A stretch of DNA of 64,000 nt from contig CM037462.1 in NCBI GenBank assembly GCA_021014325.1, positions 12,506,501 through 12,570,500 on the forward strand. Direction: 5' to 3'. Of this stretch, positions 43,801-53,408 are shown in pieces. This DNA is from Plazaster borealis (lineage: Eukaryota; Echinodermata; Asteroidea; Forcipulatida; Labidiasteridae). Positions within the stretch are counted from its first letter, which is position 1. Every line of letters begins with the position of its first letter. The position numbers and the translations under genes were made by a program. Under the pieces are notes generated by a model that did not search any database, had not been told where the DNA came from, and worked only from the letters and a program-made list of their open reading frames with translations.

Positions 43801-46800
43801 GCCTTGCTCAAGGGCACAATTGTCATGACCGGGATTCGAACAACACCAGAGCTTGGGTCCGGTGAAGTAGACTGCTCGGCCACGACACGCCACGTCTCTC
43901 ACTCTCTAACACTGTGTAATTTTATTTATTTATTTATTTATTTGGGTTTAAAAACACAAACCATGGTCGGTAGTATCACAAGTTAATACTAAAAATGACA
44001 TGTTTACAAAATAATCCACTAAGTATTACGGAGACAATCAAAAACCAAAATCCGGACCAGCCAGATATAAGAAATAACACAATATTACTCTGATAAAAAT
44101 ACTCACCAAAAAGCATCAACATTTGAAAGCAAGATTGCTCCTGCCAACTGACATAATTAGTGTGAGTTCTGTGAGGAACAATGAATTCAATTTAGATAAA
44201 GTCAACATTTATATCATACCACTCTTCTCAAAATAACACAAATATATATGTAATTTTACATGAATGAGCAAAAATAATAAGCACAGAAGATGGAGGGGAA
44301 AGGGTTAATATATGTATACCAAAACAAAAGAGAGTATGAGGCTGTCAGATTAAGCCAAGGCTTGTTAAAGACAGCCTAGACAGACAAACTACCAACATGG
44401 AGACAAGACAAACAGATAACGAAAAAACAAACCAAAACACAGACTGGGTTGCAAGGAGAGAAATATGTATAAACTAGAAGGGCTATTAAGTAAATGGCTG
44501 ATGATAGGAGCTGGACTGACTATAAAAGAGAGCTATGCCACATAATGGGAGAGGAGAAATCGTTTGTAAGAATACTTGAATCGACCCACAGACGGCGATT
44601 TTCTAATTTCTTCATGAATACAGTTCCGTAAGCGGGGCCCATAGAAACGAAGAGTGTTGCTAGAATACTTGAAAAACCTTTGTTATGCGTAGAGCTAAGA
44701 TGGCAAACTTGTGAAAAGACAAATGAAACTGGGCGCTGCACTGTCTGTCCTGTCAGGAGGGCCTGATAATCAGTTGGTTTTCTTTTTCTTTTACAGATTG
44801 TAGCATTGAGGCAGCATGTCTTGGATTTAGCGCAGTCGGAGCAGCTTATCGGGCAGGAAATTCCCCTGAAATGGTTACAGTTTGATAAAGTGCGACATGC
44901 CAGTCAGCCAATTTTGTCCCTAGCAATGGTAAATGAGCTTGATCTCTCAGTCTTAAAATAACATTCCAATGAATAAGTTTATTTCGCAGCTATCCAGGAC
45001 CCAATTTCATGGAGCTGCTTAAGCACAAAAAAGTAGCTAAGCACAACAAACTTATGCTTCCCAGAATGAGGTTACCAGCTAAACTACCATGTCACATGTA
45101 CAATTTGTGACTGGTATCCTGCTCATTTCTGCTAAGCAGAAATTTGTAATTGTAATCAAGTAATATTCTCTGCTTAAGCAGCTCTATGAAATTAGGCCCA
45201 GGCTGCCATTATTTCTTTATCCAGGGTATAATAATTCAAAAGTTTTTCAGAATTTGTATTTGTTATTTTTTTGCAGCTGAAAAAAGGCTTCGAGAAATCG
45301 TTCACTGACATGACAGAAGGAGAATTCAAGCTTATGCTACAGCTCCACCAAGACTGGGGACACATTTATTGTCATGGGTTCAAAGCCAACAGTTTGGAAT
45401 CGGCTTTGAGTGATGTCATTTTTATGGATCTCAATTGGTTGAACGAAGTGCTCATGAGAGTTTTAGATTTTTCGAAGCCAACGGAACAGGTGAGAATTTT
45501 ATTTTACTGGGATTTTTATTTGTGTTTAACCCATACACCGAAGTGTGTTAAGCACTGTATATTCAGTACTTTCCTGAGTCCGGTGAAAAAAAACCCCGCA
45601 GGCATATTACCCAGGTGGGATTCGAACCAACAACCTCGCCATTACAGAGCAGATGTCTTACCACTGAGCTTGATTCAAATCCAATATTTTAGCAGCAGGT
45701 ACCGCAACGATTACCACACTGTTTTTGAAAAGGACAATAAAATGAAAAAATATCATTGATAAAATGTCTGTAAAAAACTTTTAAAAATAACAACAATACT
45801 TTGGGTAATAAGGTGACTGGGATATAAAGACAGATTTAAAGTAAAAAGGTGCAGTATGATCGGCAGAATGGGAAACTTTGGAACATTTAAAAATTAAAAA
45901 TTTAAAATTTAAATTTACTTACAACAACCTGCTATGGGTATTTTTATTTTCAAGAATTTTGTATAAATATAATTTGAAAAGAAGATTTGATATCATAGAA
46001 AAAATCATAGTCTTCTTTCGAGTTTTTGATATGCGTGAGACTTGCATAGTCTATTTAAACCACTAGTTCACGACCCATGCATTCTAAAGCAGATTTCTTT
46101 ACCACTAGACCACCGATGTCTTTACCACTGGACCACCGATGATGTAGCTTGATTTCTTTTTAGTCGCCAGCTCTTTTGAAATCTTGGAAGAGGTTGACAG
46201 AAGAAGGTATATTGGAGGAATGTCTGATAAACCACGTCTTGAGAGATAAATTCGGTGAAGGGCAAGGAGGGACCACTGACGCCTCCCTGGATGCAAAGCA
46301 AGCTGTCGTGGACCTGTTTTGCCACTTGGACATGATGTGTCCAAAACATCCGGAACCAAATCAGGTTTGTCATGCACACTGAGACATTGTGGTGATATGT
46401 GGTGTACAGTAACTATTATGACTTTGTAAAGTCATATCGTGCCGACTTGAGAAAGACAACTTTTTTATTATCCTTCAAATCATACCAGGTTTCAGAAGTT
46501 GAAACTCGACCAAATTTCTACAAAAACAGAAATGTTTGGACCGTTGTGAATCACCAATCACCAAACTTCAAGCTTTAAATTGTTTTGTTTTAATGTGCTG
46601 CACGTGAAGTGTGAACTTGTAATTTTGAAGATTGACGATTCATCCTGTTACTGTTTCAGGGAAGAGGATCAGGCGGACATGATAAACCTGCCAGGCAGGG
46701 AACCAGCGAGCCTTCATATTTCATGCATTTACACCTCAGCCCTACTAGATCTAACAACATAGACACTGTTGACCCTTCGTCGTCTCATGTCTTCTATGTA

Positions 46801-49800
46801 GACTTCATGCATTTCTTGCCTGGTATGTGACCAACTAGCTTTTAACCTATAGACCGATCGATTAAGCCCTGCATGGGTGTACTGACCAACCACAGCTGAG
46901 ACTACAAAACCAAAAGTCCAACATGAAAAAGCATCATAATAAACCCAACCACTATTATTTGGCAGTGTGCTTCCCAAGTCTTGAGGGGAAAAAAAATCCA
47001 CAGGTATACTACTCGAGTGGGATTCGAACCCATGGCCCCTGCCATTCCAAAGCAGATGTCTTATCACTAGACAACCGAGCATGCCGGTGACACACAGTTT
47101 GAATCCAGTTTGAAACCCAAACACGCCGCTGCCATTTTCATTTTACTGCATTCTGTCACACTTTCTTTCTGACCGCACATTGTACTACTTGTATGTTTAC
47201 CACCATGCTGACAAGAATTGTGAGACTGAGTCGACATACACTGTTGAGTCCTTGGGAGTTACATTGGTGGGGTGGAGGGGTGGGGAATGTGGCTTAACTG
47301 ATTGGTCTAAAACTACATGTAGTGTCTGATTTTTTAACAAGGGTTGTGACTTTAACAATGCTGACTGATTGATACCTTTTTTATTTCATGAAAGTTACCT
47401 GTTGCACAAATCCCTAAATCATGTAAATAGGCTACTCTAAGTGAAGGCCACGAGTCGTGAGAAATTCAATAGATGTATACATAGATTTATTAAAGGCACT
47501 GGACATGTTTGGAAATTATTCAAAATATATTTTAGCATAAAAACTTACTTGGTAACGAGCAACGGAGAGCTGTTGATAGTATAAAACATTGTGAGAAACG
47601 ACGCCCTCTGAAGTAACATAGTTTTTCGAGAAAGAGGTAATTTCTCACTAAAATATTTGAATCTGAAAAAGACTTCAGGCCTGAAGCCTTTCTCAGGCAG
47701 CTGAAAGCACACAAATTTGTGCAACAAGGGTGTTTTTTCTTTCATTATTTTCTTGCAATTTCGATCACCAGTTGAGCCCAAATTTTCACAGGTTTGTTAT
47801 TTTATGCATTTATGTTGGGATACACCAAGTGAGAATTCTGGTCTTTGACAATTACCAAACGTGTCCAGTGCCTTTAAGACGAGGTAGCAGAGTAATGTAT
47901 GGTAGAATCTTTGGACATTTTTTAGGATATTTTAAAAAAACCACATCGAAGATTTGTACAAGGAAACCATTCCAGACAATTACTCAAAACCTCATGTTTA
48001 AAACATCAGAAGCATCCTCTTTCACAGTCTTTAAAAAGAGAAAAGTTGTGGCATTTTATTGTTCTATGTTTACTTGAGATTTCTACCGGTATATATTTAT
48101 TCATAAAGAGATGAAATTTGTTATCCATGCAAAAAGCCACTTGAGTTATACTGCAGGTTTAAAGGTGAACAAATTATAAGATTTTTACTTGTACTTGTTT
48201 TTTTCCCATAGATGGTATTTTTCACCGTATTGTTGTGCGAGTTCTACGATGGACACAGGAAAAGGGAGATGATGAAGAACCAAGGCTAACCCACAGAGGG
48301 ATTAATTTCTTCTTTGATGTTGATCATGAAGTCCAAATTAAGATGTCATCTCTCAAGATGGCTTACATCAAAGTGAGCTGACTTTTATAACGCCTGAAAG
48401 CAGACAATTCATGCTTTTTCATGTTTTTGTCTGTGCCAGATATGAATGTGATGAGTGAGAAACATCTGGTGCAAATCGCCAAGTCTGCTTTCAATGCCTA
48501 ATTTATCGGAGGCCAAGTATGTAGGATCCATTTAAAAAAAAAAAATTATTTTGCAAAATGCAAACACATTACGAAGATGTAAAGGATGTACAGGAATCAG
48601 GTTGACTTTCTAAAACGGTATTCTGTCTCTGCCTTTCACCTTTGTGGACCTCGATTTGGACTCACCAGGGCCTTGCGTGCAGATTGGGTTTTCAGTCTTT
48701 AAATATAATAGCCTGTTTCAGAGAATCTTTAAGATGCACAAATGCAAGACCAAGTGTCTTTGTAATTTCATACCTGCGAGGGGCCTATGAATAAACACAA
48801 ATGTTGTCTTTGAAGTAATTTGACTTTGTGTATTTATTTTTTTTTCAGGTGTGCATTACAAAACCAGCTGTCATTAAGACATCCATGCGACAATCATCAC
48901 ATTTGAATGAAAAAGAATCTGCACCATCAAGTGGCATCACATGCAAGGTAAGACAGAATATATCAACTGTGAAACCTTATTGGGCAAACAGACAGAGGGA
49001 TGAGCAGACATAGGTTGGTTGACAGGGGATCTGGGGTCAGGTTGGCTTAGTGGTATTTTGCCGAGCCGTTCACCTCTGTGGACCCTCATTCAAATCCCAC
49101 CTCGGAGTGGAGCGTGCTTGTGGATTGGGTTTTTAGTCCTTGCCTGATCACATGGGTTTTCCCTATTTGGGGGTTCTTTCTCTAAAACTGAACGATTCTT
49201 TATTTCATTTATACTTGGGTATCTTCTGACCTACAGATTACAGTGCCAGTTGCTTCCAGAAAAGTTTTAAAACAAATAAAATTGTACTTTTAAAGTTGCT
49301 GTGTTGACATTTTTGATGCAAATCAAGAAATTTAGTATGCATTCGCACAAAATTTGGGGATGAATATGTAGAAGAATAGTGTTTTGAATCTGATTTGCTC
49401 TGAAAGATGAAAAGTATACAGTGTTAGAACACTACCAATACAGGAAATGTTCATCGTATTAAAATAACTAACAAAAGTTGTCATTTTGTTTCATCCTCCC
49501 CAAGGTTAAAGACTTCCTCAGTGATATTTTGAATCCCGCCAAGTGCCCTTGGCTTCAGGGCATCAGGTTTCGTTTCTGCGTAAAGTGTCCTTGCAATGTA
49601 GAGGGTGCTCTTCACTTCCTGCCCATCATTGATTGTCTGGAAAAACAGCGGATATGGTGTCCAGGGCCACCAAAAGTGAGGATTGATCCATCCGGGGTGA
49701 AGGAGATGTTTGGGGGCTGGGACTCCCAGCTGTCCCCCAACTGTGGTAAGTGTACTCCTAAGCTAACCCCTTTTTAACCCTGTATCCATCAAAATCAGAC

Positions 49801-51029
49801 TAGTTTTTAGTTGCAAAAACTAGATAATGGCCTGACGTTTCGACCCTAGCAGAGTCTTTCTTGAAGGTTAAATGACAAGAAAACACACATGAACAGGTAT
49901 ATAAGTGTTACATGAATAGAGAGAGAGAGAGAGGCAGAGAGCACGCAGAAAAAGCAAGGGTTAAACAATGAATAGGGAGACAAAGGGAGGGGGGTTGGAG
50001 GGAAGGGGCTGGTTTGACCACAAGAAGTTGGAAACACAAAGGACAAGATCAAAGGTGGGAAGAGGGAGAACAAGTAATTAATTAGTGAATGAGGTAGGCT
50101 AAAAAAGGGGGATATCTGTGGGGAAAAGGAGAAGGCAAAGACAAAAGGTTATTAGTCATTTCCTTCTTGGATGTTCAGACCATGGGGTTGAATGGTCTGA
50201 AGGCGCCTTATCCACAGTTTCTCCCTACTCAGACCATAGAGTAAGGACAGAGACGAACAGTCACTCTGTGGTTACCTAGTTGGTCTGATTGCCTCGATTT
50301 AGGCCCAATTTTGTAAAACTGTGAATAAGCAGAAGATGTTACTCATCGAATTTATCAGCCAAGCAAAAATTACACAGGGAACCTGTGACAACCATTGAAC
50401 ATTACATGATATTTTGGCTGTTAACCTCGCTTAACATGGTTTGTCTATGATTAGCAAATTTGTGTTCTTAAATTCTTCATGAAATAGAGCAAAGATAGCA
50501 AACATTGCTGAGCATCAAAAGTTCAGAGATTTGGTAGTTGATGATGATGTCATATGCTATATCGATCTCTTATCAAAATGTGTCAGCCGGGGCTCCTAGA
50601 TGAAGGACTGCGATGCCAACATTAAGTCCAAAGTGTGGACAGTCGGCTACCATATGGTGCATCGTCTGGGATTCACCACAGTCACAAAGCTGACTTTTAT
50701 AACGCCTGAAAGCAGACAATTCATGCTTTTTCATGTTTTTGTCTGTGCCAGATATGAATGTGATGAGTGAGAAACATCTGGTGCAAATCGCCAAGAAGCT
50801 CGGTCCAGAATGGGAGCAGCTAGCGGTGCTACTGGGCTTCGAGAGGGCGGATATCTATCGCTTCAAGAAGGACAACTATGAAACGGATGGCCAGATCTTC
50901 GGCATGCTGGTGGCTTGGTCACATAAGGAAGGGGGAGATATGAGACAGAAGGCAAAGAACCTTGGAAAAGCTCTGGGTCAGTGTGAACGCAGGGACTTGA
51001 AGGTGGAACTGGTTGATCCATACGTGTAA
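37187..51029 (+). CDS. ROCO protein with NHR and Death domains (NHR-Roc-COR-Death), 15 exons
   Basis: Exons: 37187-37713 (NHR), 38408-38573, 39841-39938, 40768-40856, 41985-42071, 42504-42677, 43372-43488, 44797-44928, 45277-45489, 46164-46364, 46660-46822, 48212-48372, 48849-48947, 49505-49745, 50752-51029. All phases close; from the ATG at 37236 the product is 898 residues. Domains: NHR about 1-158; Roc GTPase about 190-400 with P-loop GQEGVGKT (198-205), switch-II DISGHE (265-270) and a degenerate G4, SHRN (349-352); COR about 404-590 (IPLKWLQFD, LMLQLHQDWG, VIFMDLNWLNEV); a less typed C-terminal region to about 806; Death domain about 810-895 (IAKKLGPEWEQLAVLLGF, MLVAWSHKEGGD). Roco proteins are GTP-regulated scaffolds, and Death domains recruit signalling adaptors. 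The Roc-COR-Death part is confident. The NHR join uses donor AATG|GTAATA at 37713 in matching phase 1; reading through it instead gives a stop at 37803-37805. Exons upstream of 37187 are possible. Confidence 0.85.
38705..39065 (-). mobile_element. SINE copy in ROCO intron
   Basis: Full-length style copy: ATT-rich tail, AAAGCGC...AAGAACTAG, ACTCCCCAGGGAGCTGAG, CTTGAGCAAGATAC and a head with GGTTCGTATCCCGG. It lies 130 bp after the P-loop exon. Confidence 0.7.
39700..39810 (+). mobile_element. Short insertion with 13-bp target duplication
   Basis: AACTGATATCCTT occurs at 39687-39699 and 39811-39823 and flanks 111 bp that include GAGAAAGACT...AAACGTCAGGCCATTA, the end motif of the 9470 family. 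The insertion ends 30 bp upstream of exon 39841-39938. Confidence 0.75.
40069..40205. mobile_element. GGGTCGATTTCACAAA foldback element
   Basis: Ends GGGGTCGATTTCACAAA and TTTGTGAAATTGGCCCC; the interior repeats TAGGACTAGTC and its near complement several times. It lies in a ROCO intron. Confidence 0.8.
41223..41417. mobile_element. Foldback element, same family, ROCO intron
   Basis: TTCCAATTTCATAGAGC to CTCTATGAAATTGGGCCC; the interior matches the other copies. Confidence 0.8.
41517..41824 (+). repeat. 154-bp direct duplication in ROCO intron
   Basis: The block beginning CTCCATGTCCCTG recurs at 41521 and 41675 and runs to ACCAATTTTATC in both copies with few changes. Confidence 0.85.
42148..42296. 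mobile_element. Foldback element, degraded
   Basis: Partial, diverged copy of the GGGCCC family: AACCAGTCAAAAGC, TTTGGCTGGTAACC and a TTTGGCCCT end. Confidence 0.5.
42369..42417. repeat. 21-bp-arm hairpin in ROCO intron
   Basis: GTACTTTCCTGAGTCCTGTG and CACAGGAGTCAGGAAAGTAC with a short A-rich loop. The arm resembles the tail sequence near 45570. Confidence 0.85.
42504..42677 (+). CDS. Roc G4 exon of the ROCO gene
   Basis: The segment between acceptor TTAG and donor GTGAGT is 174 bp, phase 0 to 0, and reads LTLLDLLDFWMRSF then IIIIGSHRNSLGKDE. It supplies the Roc helix and the strand/G4 region missing between 42071 and 43372. The usual THKD-like G4 is SHRN here, so the guanine-specifying aspartate is asparagine. 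Confidence 0.85.
43548..43900 (-). mobile_element. SINE variant copy in ROCO intron
   Basis: Homologous over its whole length to 3407-3760. It begins about 60 bp downstream of exon 43372-43488. Confidence 0.65.
44999..45199. mobile_element. Foldback element, same family, ROCO intron
   Basis: ACCCAATTTCATGGAGC to CTCTATGAAATTAGGCCC, 70 bp after the exon ending at 44928. Confidence 0.8.
45560..45670 (-). mobile_element. tRNA-like SINE, second family
   Basis: The minus strand carries a B box (GGTTCGAATCCCACC) and TGGTAAGACATCTGC, followed by a stretch with GACTCAGGAAAG. It belongs with 46965-47095; the tail fragment also recurs as the hairpin at 42369-42417. Confidence 0.5.
45935..46057 (+). 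mobile_element. TIR element fragment in ROCO intron
   Basis: The right-hand part of the 870-1577 family: TATGGGTATTTTTATTTTCA, AGATTTGATATCATAG and GCGTGAGACTTGCATAGTC. Confidence 0.65.
46965..47095 (-). mobile_element. tRNA-like SINE, second family
   Basis: Minus strand: GGCATGCTCGGTTGTCTAG (A-box region), TGATAAGACATCTGCTTTGG, GGGTTCGAATCCCACTC (B box), then CCTGTGGATTTTTTTTC. A remnant of the same head lies at 46070-46150, directly upstream of exon 46164-46364. Confidence 0.6.
47490..47877 (+). mobile_element. TTAA-flanked miniature element, family A, in ROCO intron
   Basis: Full-length copy with TTAA at both ends. The centre differs from the other copies, carrying ACTTCAGGCCTGAAGCC, a short palindrome. 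Confidence 0.85.
48440..48483 (+). pseudogene. Truncated duplicate of the Death-domain exon start
   Basis: Positions 48376-48483 repeat 50688-50795 base for base (108 bp): 64 bp of intron end with its acceptor, plus the first 44 bp of the Death exon. After 48483 the copy diverges into unrelated sequence. Used as an exon after 48372 it would be read in the wrong phase, giving I then a TGA stop. Confidence 0.85.
49815..50165 (-). mobile_element. Repeat starting GGCCTGACGTTTCGAC
   Basis: Reverse-complement homologue of 9470-9820, in the intron before the Death exon. Confidence 0.55.
50301..50490. mobile_element. Foldback element, degraded
   Basis: Diverged copy starting AGGCCCAATTTTGTAAAAC and ending TTCATGAAATAGAG. 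Confidence 0.5.
50580..50690 (-). mobile_element. Non-LTR retrotransposon 3' ORF fragment (CDCG zinc-knuckle tail)
   Basis: The minus strand encodes SQLCDCGESQTMHHMVADCPHFG, which resembles the Cys-rich C-terminal tail (C-x-C-G...Q-T-x-x-H...C-P) found after reverse transcriptase in many LINE-type elements. Only this short piece remains, ending where the duplicated 108-bp block begins upstream of the Death exon. Confidence 0.65.
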
Positions 51030-51319
51030 ATATAAAGCAGGTTTAAATAATTAAAGGTGGGCCATAGATTGATTTTTGTCAATGTAATGCTGATTGATGC
51101 GCCAAATTATCAATGAAGATACAATAAGAGTCACCTGTGAAAGCATCAGCTGAATACAGTGTCTACTTGTTGAGAAAACAACAAAAATTGTCACAGTATT
51201 TTCATCAAGAACATCAATCCATTCATGTTTAGCGAGGTAATAGCGGGTACCAACCGCGTCTCTAGCTGCCGCATATGAATTGGAGACTCAAATTTGTCAA
51301 TATACTTTTATTGATTTAT

Positions 51320-51325
51320 AATAAA
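51320..51325 (+). promoter_or_regulatory. Possible poly(A) signal of the ROCO gene
   Basis: AATAAA lies 291 bp after the stop at 51029, followed by a G-rich stretch. It is the first canonical hexamer seen downstream. Transcript evidence is absent. Confidence 0.3.
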
Positions 51326-52009
51326 GGGGGGCACTTCAAACAATAATTTTGCAGGATGCTTACTTCCATGACCATCTTTAACAAGTAGGCTTTCGGAAAA
51401 AATTACACATTTTTTTTCCCCGGGGTCATCACCAAAGTATGACCCTAACTTTAAAACCCTTGTTCTGCAAGAAATAGCACTCACTGGACATTCTTTGAGA
51501 ATTTTACCCCCACCACCCTGCATTTTGTTTTCCACTTGGTGCTTTCCTACAAAGGGGATTAACTCTAGTATGTTGAGCACAATTTTTTATTAAGTACTAG
51601 TTATATTTAAAGGAATCTCTAAAATGTGTTAACCCTGAGTTCTTATCAGTACTACTTAAGTTAAAGTATTAAAAAGAGAAATAAAAACCAACAATCTGGA
51701 ATATTTAAACTTGATCAGATATACTGTATATAGTTAAACTCAGTACAACTAGTCATTTCAATTCATTTGATTCAATTCAGCTGAGTCTAATGTGCAATAA
51801 AAAACACAATTGGACTATAATAAGTCAACTTTACAAAGATAAACTTTTATAGTTAAAAGGAAAGGTTAACAATGTGTTGAATTTCATAAAGTACACAAAA
51901 ACTAATAGGAAGTTTATACATGTAATAATATACAAAGAGGATAAATATATAAATCAATATAGTGCATCGGAGCAGTTTTATTTCAAAGACAGACAGTGAA
52001 GTTTCTAGG

Positions 52010-52740
52010 CCTTGTGTGGTGGCCGAGTAGTCTGGTGCATTGGACTCAAGTTCTGATAGTTGAATCATTGAAGTGTGGGTTTGATTCCCGGTCGCGACAC
52101 TTGTGTCCTTTAGCGAGGCACTTAACCATAATTGCTTCTCTTAAAGGGATTGTATACGTTTGGTAATTGGAACCCACTGTTTGTTTCAATCCTATACAGT
52201 TGTAGATATATACCATAACAATAACCTGTGCAAATTTCATTTCAAAAGGTTGTAGCGTTTTTGAGATATTTTCGAAAAGCTGGAGCTGTTATGTCCATGC
52301 AGGAAGAATAATCTGCAATTGGAATACACAATCTGAGAACCGTTACTGTTTGTAACGCTTCTCAGATTAAAATTTTTGGGGATAAAAAGTGATGTCTTTT
52401 CCCATAACCGCATTCTTTCCAAGTGAAAAGTTTCTCAAAATGCATTATACTATCCAAAGCTGCTGTACTTTTTACCAAGTAAGTTTTTATTGCCATTAAT
52501 TTTCAAGAGTCATTACCAAATGTATACAGACCCTTTAACCCAGGTGTTTAAATGGGAACCTGTGTATTGTATTGGATTAACCCCTTAGTGCTTTTATAAA
52601 AGCAGCTTGAGGTTGTATGCTCCCCAGGAAGTTGAGAAAGTTATATGATTGGTCTTAGTATACCTGATGATTTAGGGTTGTAAAGCACCTTGATCTGCAT
52701 AAATACCAAAACGAGAAAACTATAATTTATTATTTATTGT
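52010..52740 (+). mobile_element. SINE split by a TTAA element
   Basis: The head (GTGGTGGCCGAGTAGTC, GGTTTGATTCCCGG) and middle (TTAGCGAGGCAC, ATTGCTTCTC) run to 52140. A TTAA-flanked element occupies 52141-52538, and the SINE resumes with CCCAGGTGTTTAAATGGG and TGCTCCCCAGGAAGTTGAG to about 52740. Confidence 0.7.
52141..52538 (-). mobile_element. TTAA-flanked miniature element, family B
   Basis: Ends TTAA-AGGGATTGTATACGTTTGG and CCAAATGTATACAGACCCT-TTAA; inserted in a SINE. Confidence 0.9.
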
Positions 52741-53238
52741 TATACTAGGATATGTGCCCTATATAACAACCCAGTGTATTATTATTATCATTAAGGTTTT
52801 GACCTTTAGGCCTCAGTCTTTGACTTATATGTCTTGTTCTTTAACCTTTAAGTTAATTGTCTTGAACTTAAAGATCTTTGTTTGGCTCCAAGTTTGGACC
52901 TATAGGTGTATGACTTTTTACAAAAATCATATACATGTATAACCAGATGTGCAATGTAAAAATTAAACTTTTCTTTTTTTCTCTTCATAGTAATTTTTAA
53001 TTTAACCCTTTCACTTTATCATCAAAAGTGCAATTGTTTTCCTGAAATATTTTTTACATATCTTCAAAGATCAGTGTAGTCCACAATTTTAATCATAAAC
53101 TACATGGACCTTGTATTGTATTTGATTTTGTGCATTGTGATGTCATAGAAAAGTAAGCATCATTCATCAAACATTGCTATTCAAGTGTGAAAAATAGAAG
53201 TATATTTAAAAAGAGCTTGCATGCCAATTCATATAATA

Positions 53239-53408
53239 AGGGAATAAAAGAGTAGGCGACGAGTTCTTAAACGGCTGTTTAAAACCGGCAGGGTCGTGGC
53301 CGTGTGATAAAGGCCCGAGCCGAAGGCAAGGGCCTTTATCGCACGGCCACGACTCTGCAAGGTTTTAAACGGCCGTTTAAGAACGAGTCACTACTCTTTT
53401 ATTCCCAT
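53239..53408. mobile_element. Long hairpin element
   Basis: The arms extend from GGGAATAAAAGAGTAG through CGAGTTCTTAAACGG, GTCGTGGCCGTG and ATAAAGGCCC and are mirrored almost completely on the other side; the loop is under 20 bp. Confidence 0.9.
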
